A stretch of 52,235 nucleotides of DNA, taken from contig DASQWI010000007.1 in NCBI GenBank assembly GCA_035640355.1, positions 74,166 through 126,400 on the forward strand, given 5' to 3'. The position numbers and the translations under genes were made by a program. This document shows positions 43,600 through 51,856 of this stretch, piece after piece (position 1 is the first letter of the stretch; the number at the start of each line of letters is the position of its first letter). Origin of the DNA: Actinomycetota bacterium (lineage in GTDB: Bacteria > Actinomycetota > UBA4738 > HRBIN12). The notes beneath the pieces are model-generated. The model was not told where the DNA came from. It saw only the letters and a program-made list of their open reading frames with translations, and did not search any database.

Positions 43600-44409
43600 A
43601 TGATCCCCCTCCGCGACGCCAACCCGACGCGTCGGGTGCCGATCCTCACGCTCGGCTTGATCGCCGCGAACGTTGTGATCTTCCTGTTCTGGCAGCCGAC
43701 GCTCGGCGGGTCCGACTTCGAACAGCAGATGTTCTTCTTCTGCAACGCGGAGATCCCCTTCGAGATCGCTCACCAGGAAAACCTCGCCGACGGCGGAGCC
43801 GAAGCGCGACAGGCCCTCGACGAGGAGTTCCGTCAGGTCGGTGTGGGCGCCCAGCTCCAGGCTGAGCTGCAGCAGGACTGTCCGGACAAGAGCTGGCTTG
43901 CGTCGATCTTCGTGGCGATGTTCCTGCACGGTGGCTGGCTCCACATCGCGGGGAACATGCTGTACCTGTGGGTGTTCGGGAACAACGTCGAGGATCGGCT
44001 CGGATACGTCGTCTTCCCGTTGTTCTACCTGCTCGGGGGGGTCGCCGCGGCGGCGCTGCAGTTCGTGTTCGACCCAAACTCGACGATCCCCAGCCTGGGG
44101 GCGTCCGGTGCGATCGGTGCGGTCCTTGGCGCGTACGCTGTCCTCTTCCCGCGCGCCCGCGTGACGGTCCTCGTCTTCTTCTTCTTGATCACCGTGCTCG
44201 ACGTTTCCGCGTTGTTCGTGCTCGGTGCGTGGTTCGTGCTGCAATTGTTCAGCGGGGTCGGATCGCTCGGTATCGACGTCGGCGGCGGTGTGGCCTATTG
44301 GGCTCACATCGGCGGGTTCGGGTTCGGAGCGATCGTGGCGTGGCTCTTCTACCGACGACCGCACGTCGGAACTCCCCAGGCGTATCCGGCCCGGCCCGAC
44401 TACTTCTGA
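43600..44409 (+). CDS. rhomboid-family intramembrane serine protease
   Basis: A 269-residue polytopic protein that cleaves membrane-spanning substrates. The catalytic serine is in SLGASGAIGAVLGAY and the catalytic His in YWAHIGGFGFGAIVAW. The family HGGWLHIAGNMLYLWVFGNNVEDRLG precedes them. A large extramembrane loop follows the first helix (residues about 38-95). The 3' end overlaps the convergent HAD gene by 10 bases. Substrate unknown. Confidence 0.93.
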   Translation: MIPLRDANPTRRVPILTLGLIAANVVIFLFWQPTLGGSDFEQQMFFFCNAEIPFEIAHQENLADGGAEARQALDEEFRQVGVGAQLQAELQQDCPDKSWLASIFVAMFLHGGWLHIAGNMLYLWVFGNNVEDRLGYVVFPLFYLLGGVAAAALQFVFDPNSTIPSLGASGAIGAVLGAYAVLFPRARVTVLVFFFLITVLDVSALFVLGAWFVLQLFSGVGSLGIDVGGGVAYWAHIGGFGFGAIVAWLFYRRPHVGTPQAYPARPDYF

Positions 44410-45230
44410 TCGTCGTCCGCGTCTAGTGCTCTACCGACGCGCTCGACCGCGTCCTCGTCGAGCAAGGCTCGAACGTCGCGTGCGACGTACGTCGGGCGGA
44501 AGGGTGAGCCCGAAAGCTCCGCCTCCGTCGAGACACCCGAGAGCACCAGCATCGAGTCCCAGCCGAGCGCGTTCGCGCCCGCGATGTCGGTGTCCAGGCG
44601 ATCGCCGATCACGAGCGGCGTCGACCCGCCCGAGCGACGAAGGGCCGCTTCGAACAGCGGCGCGTGTGGCTTGCCGACGACCTCGGCCTCGACTCCGGTC
44701 GAGGTCTCCAGTGCGGCAACCAGCGCGCCCGCCCCGGGCCACAGTTCGCCGCCGGTTGCGGGGAACGTCCGATCCGCGTTCGTCGCGACCAGGCGTGCCC
44801 CCCGCTGAACGAGCACGCTCGCCGTTCGGAGCCGCGCGTACGTGAAGTCGTCGTCGATCCCGACGACGACGAGATCGACGCGCGGAGGTTGGCCGTCGAC
44901 GACGTCGATGCCCGCGTCGACGAGCGCACGAGTGACACCCTCACCCCCGATGGCGTACGCGGTCCCACCGCCACTTCGAGCGAGCATTTCGGCGGTGGCG
45001 ACCGCGGACGTCATCACCTCGGACGCGTCGGCCCTCACCCCGAGGCGAGCCAGCTTCTCCGCCACGCGCTCGGCTGTCCGAGACGAGTTGTTGGTGAGGA
45101 ACACCACCCCCGCTCCGGCGCTGCGAACGGCCTCGATCGTCTCCGGAGCACCCTCGACCACCTCGTCACCGCGGTAAATCACTCCGTCGAGATCGAACAG
45201 CAGCGCGTCGTAGCGCGCTGCGAGCATCAC
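44400..45230 (-). CDS. HAD-IIA (NagD-like) phosphatase
   Basis: A 276-residue haloacid-dehalogenase-type sugar-phosphate or nucleotide phosphatase. Motif I is LLFDLDGVIYRG, motif II is FLTNNSSRT, motif III lies in EVVGKPHAPLFEAAL and motif IV is LVIGDRLDTDIAGANALG. The C2B cap is of the NagD class. The position two genes from tlyA matches mycobacterial Rv1692, described as a glycerol-3-phosphate phosphatase. The substrate here is unproven. Coupled to the upstream TPR gene by a 4-base overlap. Confidence 0.92.
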   Translation of the reverse strand: MMLAARYDALLFDLDGVIYRGDEVVEGAPETIEAVRSAGAGVVFLTNNSSRTAERVAEKLARLGVRADASEVMTSAVATAEMLARSGGGTAYAIGGEGVTRALVDAGIDVVDGQPPRVDLVVVGIDDDFTYARLRTASVLVQRGARLVATNADRTFPATGGELWPGAGALVAALETSTGVEAEVVGKPHAPLFEAALRRSGGSTPLVIGDRLDTDIAGANALGWDSMLVLSGVSTEAELSGSPFRPTYVARDVRALLDEDAVERVGRALDADDDQK

Positions 45231-45607
45231 CCGGCGAGCCGGGCAAGCGCGCGTTCGTAATCGTCGACGCCGGGTCGCATCGCGATGGCGAGCTTCAGAT
45301 GACCGATCGCGCGCGAGCGCTGGCCGGTCCGCTCACACGCCAGCGCCAGCCCGAAGTGCGCGTAGTCGTTCGCGGGATCGATCTGGACGGCCCTGGCGAA
45401 CTCCCGTCGTGCGCGGAGCGCCCTTCCCGCGTTGAACAGCGCACGCCCGAGCGCCTCTCGGATCGACGCCTTGTCCGGCTCCAGCAGCTTCGCCCGCGAC
45501 AGGAGCATCGCGGCCTGGTGCGGATGTCCGTGCGAGAGGAACCCGACGCCCCGGTGGAACAGGTCGTAGGCCGACTCGGTCTCGTGTTCGGGGCGCCTGC
45601 TATACAT
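45227..45607 (-). CDS. short tetratricopeptide-repeat protein
   Basis: A 126-residue protein built of about three TPR helical pairs (AYDLFHRGVGFLSHG, ASIREALGRALFNAG, YAHFGLALACERTGQ, with Ala/Gly/Pro at TPR positions). No signal peptide or catalytic domain. TPRs mediate protein binding; the partner is unknown. The start codon lies only five bases from that of the divergent DUF1015 gene, so their promoters must overlap coding sequence. Confidence 0.85.
   Translation of the reverse strand: MYSRRPEHETESAYDLFHRGVGFLSHGHPHQAAMLLSRAKLLEPDKASIREALGRALFNAGRALRARREFARAVQIDPANDYAHFGLALACERTGQRSRAIGHLKLAIAMRPGVDDYERALARLAG
45601..45606 (+). promoter_or_regulatory. -10 element giving a leaderless DUF1015 mRNA
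   Basis: TATACA ends six bases before the GTG at 45613, so transcription would begin at the start codon itself. The -10 lies across the start codon of the divergent TPR gene. No clear -35 box is visible. Confidence 0.5.
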
Positions 45608-45612
45608 CCCGC

Positions 45613-46788
45613 GTGCCCCGCATCTTCCCGTTCGTCGGCCTGCGCTTCGAGCGCGACCGAGTCGGTTCGTTCGAGGTCGTCACGGCACCACCTTACGACG
45701 TGATCTCGGAGGAGGAGCATGCCCGCTACCTCTCCGCGAGTCCCTACAACGTGATCCGCCTCGATCTCGCCGAGGACGCGAACGCGCAACCTGGACGCGA
45801 ACTCGATCCCTACGCGGAGGCCGCGCGATCGCTGTCGCTGTGGCGCGACGACGGCGTCCTTGTGACCACCGACGGTCCCGCCTACTACCCGTACGAGATG
45901 CGATTCCACTTCCACGGCCGGCCCCGTCGGATCCGAGGGCTGATCTGCGCGCTTGAGCTCGAGGACTGGGGCGGCGGCATTGTTCCGCACGAGCGCACGA
46001 TGCGTGGTCCGGTCGAGGACAGGCTCCGGCTCATGCGCGCGATCGGCGCAAACCCGTCGTGCATCTACGCGGTGTTCGCCGGTCCCATCCCGGAGCTCGC
46101 GAGGTGGCTCGAGGAGGCAACGTCGGGCGAACCCGCCGCGTCGCTCGTGGACGACGACGGCGTCGAGCACGGCATGTGGGTGTCGGCTCCGGACGCGCAC
46201 CTTGCCACGTGGCTCGGATCGACGTCGCTCATGATCGCCGACGGACATCACCGATACGCCACGGCGCTCCGCTACAGAGATGAGTTACGCGCGCGCCACG
46301 GTCCGGGCCCCTGGGACCGCGTGATGATGTTCCTCGTCGACGCGGCGTTCGAGGACCCGCCGGTCTTGCCGTTCCATCGCATCGCGCTCGACGGATCGCC
46401 GCCGACCACGGGAACCCGAGTCCGCGACCTCGAGGAGGTGCTCGACTCGGTCGACGACCGGAAGCTCGCGTACGGAACCGTCGCGTTCGAGGGCGGGGCT
46501 CTCGAGCATCGCGTCGCCGAGCTCGTCGGCGAACCTCCCGCCGTATCGCGGCTGCACGAGCAGGTGCTCGCCGGTCAATCGCAGACGTTGCGGTTCACGC
46601 CGGACGCCGTCGCCGCAGAGGACGTCGTTCGCCGTCGCGAGGCCACGGCCGCGTACCTCTTGCCTCCGACGAACGCCGAGACGATCCGCAGCGTCGTCGA
46701 GCTCGGTCACACGCTGCCGCAGAAGTCCACGTTCTTCTGGCCGAAGCCGCGGACGGGCATGGTGATGCGCCCGCTCGAGGCCGAGTGA
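45613..46788 (+). CDS. DUF1015 family protein
   Basis: A 391-residue soluble protein of the DUF1015 family, function not established; it is sometimes found near serine biosynthesis genes. Conserved family segments are IFPFVGLRF near the start, TAPPYDVISEEE, SPYNVIRLDL, IVPHERTMRGPVEDRL, the MIADGHHRYATALRYRDE hallmark and the C-terminal MPQKST-like LPQKSTFFWPKPRTGM. The GTG start is probably leaderless. It stands alone on this strand between the TPR gene and the SSB-like gene. Confidence 0.9.
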   Translation: MPRIFPFVGLRFERDRVGSFEVVTAPPYDVISEEEHARYLSASPYNVIRLDLAEDANAQPGRELDPYAEAARSLSLWRDDGVLVTTDGPAYYPYEMRFHFHGRPRRIRGLICALELEDWGGGIVPHERTMRGPVEDRLRLMRAIGANPSCIYAVFAGPIPELARWLEEATSGEPAASLVDDDGVEHGMWVSAPDAHLATWLGSTSLMIADGHHRYATALRYRDELRARHGPGPWDRVMMFLVDAAFEDPPVLPFHRIALDGSPPTTGTRVRDLEEVLDSVDDRKLAYGTVAFEGGALEHRVAELVGEPPAVSRLHEQVLAGQSQTLRFTPDAVAAEDVVRRREATAAYLLPPTNAETIRSVVELGHTLPQKSTFFWPKPRTGMVMRPLEAE

Positions 46789-46809
46789 CGCCGCTCGTCC
46801 GAGCGACGC

Positions 46810-47127
46810 CTACTCCACCTCCGGCGCCTCGAGCTTCTTGATGCCCGAGGCGACGACCTCGGTGAGGCTCCTCGCTCCCGCTCCGCTCCGGTAGAACCGC
46901 CGCACCAACTGGCCGTACACGAGCACGTCGTCGCCTTTGCCGAGGCCCTTCAACGCGCGCTTGCCGACATCGCGATGCCACACGGCGACGGGTAAGGGGA
47001 GGAGGCGTCTGCCCGCCTCCGGAACGGAGAGCCGAAGCTCGGTCACTTCGTCGCCTGACGGCATGCGCCGCTCGACAGGATCGGCGGACACCGTCCCGGC
47101 GAGCACGACGACGTTCACGGCCACCAT
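46810..47127 (-). CDS. single-stranded DNA-binding-protein-like OB-fold protein
   Basis: A 105-residue OB-fold protein that resembles the core of SSB (VNVVVLAGTVSADPVERRMPSGDEVTELRLSV, LPVAVWHRD, KGDDVLVYGQLVRRFYRSG). It lacks the long acidic glycine-rich tail and DDDxPF tip of the main SSB, so it is more likely an accessory paralogue such as SsbB. The ATG at 47127 has GGGAGGG upstream; a second ATG at 47154 is possible. Confidence 0.82.
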   Translation of the reverse strand: MVAVNVVVLAGTVSADPVERRMPSGDEVTELRLSVPEAGRRLLPLPVAVWHRDVGKRALKGLGKGDDVLVYGQLVRRFYRSGAGARSLTEVVASGIKKLEAPEVE

Positions 47128-47195
47128 TGACCCTCCCTCGAGTCGTCCCGACATCGCGCGACGGTAGCAGGAGCCAGTGACACAACTGGCACGCG

Positions 47196-47201
47196 TAGAC
47201 T
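47196..47201 (+). promoter_or_regulatory. -10 element of MBL hydrolase gene, leaderless
   Basis: TAGACT ends seven bases before the ATG at 47209, so the transcript would begin at or one base before the start codon. The upstream region also faces the divergent SSB-like gene. Confidence 0.45.
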
Positions 47202-47208
47202 CGCCCGA

Positions 47209-48174
47209 ATGGATCCCGTTGTCTTCGACGTCGCCGACGGCATCACGGCGATCGATACGTTCTACGGGGGCCTCGAGCGGTACACAGCCGCATACCTGCT
47301 CGACGCTCGTGAACCGGCGATCGTCGAGACCGGACCGACCACATCTGCCGGACGTGTGAAAGCCGGGCTCGACAGGCTCGGGATCGGCCGCGACGACCTG
47401 GCACACATCGTGGTGACGCACATCCATCTCGACCACGCCGGCGGCGTCGGGACGTTGTGCGGCTCGTATCCGAAGGCGACGGTGTGGGTGCACGAACGCG
47501 GGGCGCAGCATCTCGCCGACCCGACCCGGCTCGTCGCGAGTGCGACCAGGGTGTACGGCGAGGAGCGGATGGCGTCGCTGTTCGGCATGGTGGAACCCGT
47601 TCCGGCCCAACGGATCCAGAGCGTTACGGATGGAAGCATGATCGAGCTCGGCGGGCGAGCGCTCACCGCAACCGCCACCCCGGGACACGCCTCACATCAG
47701 GTCGCGCTCGTCGACTCGGCGACGGGGGTTGTGTTCACCGGTGACGCGCTCGGCATCCATCCCCCAGACGTCCCCGTGCTCCGCCCGGCGACGCCGCCGC
47801 CGGAATACGACCTGGAGCTCGCCATAGAAAGCATTCAGAAGATCCGCTCACTCGCCGGAGAGGTGGTGCTGTTCTCGCACTTCGGTCCCGTTCGCGACGT
47901 CGAGCGGATCTGCGACCTCGCCGTCGAACGCTTCCGCGCGTGGACCGAGTCGGTGCGCGTGGCGATGGAGACGACGCATGATCTCGACGAGATCGTGTCT
48001 TTGCTCGAAGCGGAAGCCCGCCACGACGTGGAGACGGGGTCGGAAGCGGCGATCGACCTCGACCGGTTCGAGATCCTGGCGGGCGTTCGCATGAACGCCA
48101 TGGGGATCATGCGGTACTGGGACAAGCGTCGGGAACGCGAGACTGCGGCCGCGGCGGCCGATCAGGAGAGCTGA
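47209..48174 (+). CDS. metallo-beta-lactamase-fold hydrolase
   Basis: A 321-residue MBL-superfamily hydrolase. Metal ligands are in HIVVTHIHLDHAGG (HxHxDH), His in TPGHASHQV, Asp in VFTGDALG and a late His in LFSHFGPV. The C-terminal 90 residues form a helical tail (RICDLAVERFRAWTESVRVAMETT). The fold covers thiolesterases, lactonases and many others; substrate unknown. Its 3' end overlaps the convergent TPR gene by 13 bases. Confidence 0.9.
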   Translation: MDPVVFDVADGITAIDTFYGGLERYTAAYLLDAREPAIVETGPTTSAGRVKAGLDRLGIGRDDLAHIVVTHIHLDHAGGVGTLCGSYPKATVWVHERGAQHLADPTRLVASATRVYGEERMASLFGMVEPVPAQRIQSVTDGSMIELGGRALTATATPGHASHQVALVDSATGVVFTGDALGIHPPDVPVLRPATPPPEYDLELAIESIQKIRSLAGEVVLFSHFGPVRDVERICDLAVERFRAWTESVRVAMETTHDLDEIVSLLEAEARHDVETGSEAAIDLDRFEILAGVRMNAMGIMRYWDKRRERETAAAAADQES

Positions 48175-48857
48175 GCGACGCGCTCGGCGACGTCGTACGC
48201 CGACGCATCGTGGCGCATGATCTTGCGGAACTCTCGGACTGCTTCCTGTTTCCTGCCGGCGCGCGAGAGGATGTCGCCGGTCACGTACCAGACCCGGATG
48301 ACCTCGGGACCCGCGACGTCCTCGCGAGTTCGAACGCGGCGGAGCAGCCCGAGGGCCTGGTCGAACTTTCCCTGATCGGCGAGCGCGCTCGCGGCGACGA
48401 TCACGGCCTCCGCTTTCGCGGCGAGCGAGACACCCTTGGCGGCGAGCGCCTCCTCGGCGAGCGGCACCGCACGTTCCGGCCGGCCGAGCGCGCGGAGGCA
48501 GTCGGCGATGATGTGGTTCTGATCGGCGCGACCAGAGACGCGACGATACGTCTGCATGTCGGCGAGCGCCTCACGAAACCGCTCGAGCCGATAGTAGGAG
48601 AGACCGAGCACCTCGCGGACGGCGGCGGAACGCGGCGCGACGTCCTTTGCCTTGCTTGCCTCGGCGGCCGCGCCCTTCGCGTCGCCACGTTCGAGGAGTT
48701 GTACGGCGCGTTCCAGGCGGTTCATCGCGTCGTCGGCCTTTCCCGCGCGGGCGGTGTGACGGAGCTCAGACACGACGTCGGGCGGAAGAGCTCGCCGGCG
48801 CGATCCCGCGCCCGCGCGCTGACCGGGTCTTCGACGAGGTTGGAGCGCCTTGGGCAT
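48162..48857 (-). CDS. tetratricopeptide-repeat protein
   Basis: A 231-residue protein with a basic N-terminus (about 30 residues) and five or six TPR-like helical pairs (AVQLLERGDAKGAAAEASKAK, AAVREVLGLSYYRLERFREALADM, HIIADCLRALGRPERAVPLAEEAL, AASALADQGKFDQALGLLRRV, VWYVTGDILSRAGRKQEAVREFRKI). No signal peptide. Function unknown. The ATG at 48857 begins MPKALQPRR. The longer frame to 49160 runs into the 5S gene and its terminator and is not real. Confidence 0.85.
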   Translation of the reverse strand: MPKALQPRRRPGQRAGAGSRRRALPPDVVSELRHTARAGKADDAMNRLERAVQLLERGDAKGAAAEASKAKDVAPRSAAVREVLGLSYYRLERFREALADMQTYRRVSGRADQNHIIADCLRALGRPERAVPLAEEALAAKGVSLAAKAEAVIVAASALADQGKFDQALGLLRRVRTREDVAGPEVIRVWYVTGDILSRAGRKQEAVREFRKIMRHDASAYDVAERVAQLS

Positions 48858-48920
48858 CGACGGGCCAGCGTACCCGCGCGCCGGTACGTTCGATGGCAAC
48901 TGCGAGGCGTCCAAAAGCAA

Positions 48921-48948
48921 GAGCCCGCCTCGGGATCGAGGCGGGCTC
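48921..48948 (-). terminator. rho-independent terminator of the rRNA operon
   Basis: A perfect 12-bp stem (GAGCCCGCCTCG with CGAGGCGGGCTC) closes a GGAT loop. On the minus strand it is followed by a TTGCTTTTGG tract. It lies 9 bases past the 5S 3' end. Confidence 0.92.
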
Positions 48949-48957
48949 CCAAGAATG

Positions 48958-49073
48958 TCCGGCGACGACCTACTCTCCCACCCGGTCGCCCGGGCAGTAC
49001 CATCGGCGCTGGAGGGCTTAACTTCCGGGTTCGGGATGGGACCGGGTGTTTCCCCTCCGCCATGGCCACCGAA
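48958..49073 (-). rRNA. rrf: 5S ribosomal RNA
   Basis: The minus strand shows the 5S landmarks: 5' TTCGGTGG pairing with 3' TCGCCGGA (helix I), CATGGCGG, CCCATCCCGAACCCGGAAG and GGGAGAGTAGG. The 116 bases are normal. Ends are placed from helix I and may be off by one or two bases. Confidence 0.92.
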
Positions 49074-49449
49074 ACGACGTTTCCCCATCGTTCGGGACGT
49101 TCGTTGGGGGTCGCCCCCGAGCAGAGCTCGGGAACTGATAGCGAGCGCGAGCAAAGTCAAGTCCTCGGCCTATTAGTACCGGTCGGCTCAACGCGTTGCC
49201 GCGCTTACACCTCCGGCCTATCAACCTCGTAGTCTGCGAGGGGCCTTACCAGGTTTGACCCTGTGGGAGACCTCATCTTGGAGCGAGTTTCGCACTTAGA
49301 TGCTTTCAGCGCTTATCTCTTCCGAACGTGGCTAACCAGCCGTGCCGCTGGCGCGACAACTGGCACACCAGAGGTTCGTCCGCCCCGGTCCTCTCGTACT
49401 AGGGGCAGCTCCCCGCAAGTCTCCTACGCCCACGACGGATAGGGACCGA

Positions 49450-50190
49450 CACTTCTGTTACCACCGAGCGGTCGCTCGGCGGCCAGGTCATTTCTGCCTG
49501 GCTCTGCACGTCGCCATGCAGGTCGGACCATCTCTTCGCCGCGTCGTTCCCTCTTCGGGTACCGAAGAAGGCCACGGCATCCGGCATATGGTCTCTGAGG
49601 ATTCTGGATACCTACACCCGGTGCACACGTCGGTACCGGCCGCCTCCATTCATGGAGAGCGCCCGCCGCCGCAGTGACCGGAACCCCTCCGAGCTCAGGT
49701 GCTTTCCGCGCGTCATCGCTCGAACGATGTCGGCGAAGACGAGGAAATCCTGTTGCTTGCTACTCAGGAGTGGTTGTGTCACGAAGAAGGGGATGACCTT
49801 GGTCATCAGATCGTCTCGGTTGCGAACAACGAAGACAAGCGACGTGTCCGCAGATCCGCGATGGTTCTCGCGGATCCTGCCGCAGCCGAGCCGTTCCCGG
49901 ATCAGGTCGAGGACCTGACGTCGTTCGGGATTCTGGCTCACGTGAAACTCTGGAACGAGCTGCCACCCGTTCCTGGTCCACGGATTCCGCTGCACCGCTA
50001 CGTGGAATGATCCTTCTCCGTCGACGTATCCCGCAATGTAGGCATCCAGCCTTTCCTGCTGATTGACCGCACCCGACGCATTGTCACTGCACATGTCGCG
50101 ACGCTAGCAATCATCGACGACACGGCGAGTAGCGCGGGATTCACGGTGTTCCCAGCATTTAGCCGGATTTACCGACAGCAACGGTCACTT
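49450..50190 (-). mobile_element. group I self-splicing intron in 23S rRNA
   Basis: A 741-nt insertion between U2604 and U2605 (E. coli numbering from memory). The 5' exon ends in U and the intron ends in G. P1 pairs exon GACAGU (50196-50191) with internal guide GCUGUC (50179-50174), a U-G pair at the splice site. P3 pairs ATCCGGC (50168-50162) with GCCGGAT (49585-49579). P7 pairs GACCAT (49593-49588) in the R-like CTCAGAGACCATAT with ATGGTC (49531-49526) in the S-like AAGAGATGGTCC. P8 and three P9-type hairpins (49504-49521, 49482-49502, 49464-49479) are present. An endonuclease ORF sits inside. Subgroup not assigned. Confidence 0.92.
49612..50094 (-). CDS. LAGLIDADG homing endonuclease encoded in the 23S intron
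   Basis: A 160-residue protein with one LAGLIDADG motif ([12 protein letters not shown], about residues 19-30), so it should act as a homodimer like I-CreI. The following [10 protein letters not shown]...[31 protein letters not shown] and [17 protein letters not shown] match the saddle core of the family. Its target is expected to span the intron-less exon junction. The ORF lies in the peripheral loop after P4/P5, and its TAG stop is 12 bases from the P7 region, so coding sequence borders the ribozyme core. ATG 50094 has no clear ribosome site. The frame is intact, suggesting recent activity. Confidence 0.93.
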   Translation of the reverse strand: MCSDNASGAVNQQERLDAYIAGYVDGEGSFHVAVQRNPWTRNGWQLVPEFHVSQNPERRQVLDLIRERLGCGRIRENHRGSADTSLVFVVRNRDDLMTKVIPFFVTQPLLSSKQQDFLVFADIVRAMTRGKHLSSEGFRSLRRRALSMNGGGRYRRVHRV

Positions 50191-50227
50191 ACTGTCTCAC
50201 GACGTTCTAAACCCAGCTCGCGTGCCT

Positions 50228-50278
<51 letters not shown>

Positions 50279-50526
50279 AGACGAGCCGACATCGAGGTGC
50301 CAAACCGCTCCGTCGATATGGACTCTTGGGAGCGATCAGCCTGTTATCCCCGGGGTACCTTTTAGCCGTTGAGCGACGACCCTTCCACATGGAGTCGTCG
50401 GATCACTAGGCCCTGCTTTCGCACCTGCTCGACCCGTCGGTCTCGCAGTCAAGCTCCCTTGTGCCCTTGCACTCGACGCCTGATTGCCAACCAGGCTGAG
50501 GGAACCTTTGGGCGCCTCCGTTACGC

Positions 50527-50558
<32 letters not shown>

Positions 50559-51821
50559 ACCAGGCGCTGTCCCCGATCCGGATCACGGACCGAGGTTAGA
50601 GTCCCAACAAATGTAGGGCGGTATTTCAAGGTTGGCTCCACCCGAGCCAGAGCCCGAGCTTCAAAGCCTCCCGCCTATCCTACGCAACATCAGTCAGAAC
50701 CCAACACCAAGTTGTAGTAAAGGTCCCGGGGTCTTTCCGTCCTGTCGCGGGTAACGAGCATCTTTACTCGTATTGCAATTTCGCCGAGTCCCCGGTTGAG
50801 ACAGTGCCCAAGTCGTTGCACCATTCGTGCAGGTCGGAACTTGCCCGACAAGGAATTTCGCTACCTTAGGACGGTTATAGTTACCGCCGCCGTTTACTGG
50901 CGCTTGGGTTCGGAGCTTCGCCCCCCGAAGGGAGCTGACCCCTCCCCGTAACGTTCCAGCACCGGGCAGGTGTCAGTCCGTATACGTCGTCTTACGACTT
51001 AGCACGGACCTGTGTTTTTAGTAAACAGTCGCTTGGGCCTGGTTTGTGCCACCACTTCGAGCTTCGGCCGCGAGGGCCTTCACCCTACCGTGGTCCTCCT
51101 TCTCCCGAAGTTACGGAGGCAATTTGCCGAGTTCCTTAACCAGGGTTCTCTCGATCGCCTGAGTATTCTCTACTTGCCCACCTGAGTCGGTTTGGGGTAC
51201 GGGCACCTCAACCACTCGCTAGAGGCTTTTCTCGGCAGCATGGGATCGATCGCTTCGCCTGAAGCGGCTCGGCATCGTGCCTCGAGGTTACGGCCCTCCG
51301 GATTTGCCTAGAAGACCCCTCTACGCACTTGCCCCACGACGACCATCGCGTGGGTCGACCTACCCTCCTGCGTCCCCCCTTCGCTTCCCTAGTACCGAGT
51401 TGGTCGGTAGCCCCCGAAGGGGTTCCCTTAGTACCTCGGATTCGGGATGGGCGCGGATGAGGTGGTACTGGAATATCAACCAGTCGTCCATCGGCTACGC
51501 CTCTCGGCCTCGCCTTAGGTCCCGACTAACCCTGGGCGGATGAACCTTCCCCAGGAACCCTTGGGCATTCGGCGGACGGGCTCCTCCCCCGTCTTTCGCT
51601 ACTCATGCCGGCATTCTCACTTCTCACGCGTCCACCGCTGGGTTACCCCGCCGCTTCACTCGCGTGAGAACGCTCCCCTACCGATCGCTCGGCCTGGACG
51701 CACAAGGCCTCCCTCGTGCGCCGAGCCAAATGAGCGATCCCGCAGCTTCGGTGTCGTGCTTGAGCCCCGTTACATCATCGGCGCAGGATCACTTGACCAG
51801 TGAGCTGTTACGCACTCTTTC

Positions 51822-51856
<35 letters not shown>

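Noticed and set aside
48858-49160. N-terminal extension of the TPR protein through the 5S gene
   Set aside because: The region is 5S rRNA and its terminator, and the extension has no protein-like features.
49450-50190. Simple 23S intervening sequence (IVS) removed by RNase III
   Set aside because: IVS elements lie in helix tips and lack a ribozyme core; here P1, P3, P7 and a terminal G are all present together with a homing endonuclease.
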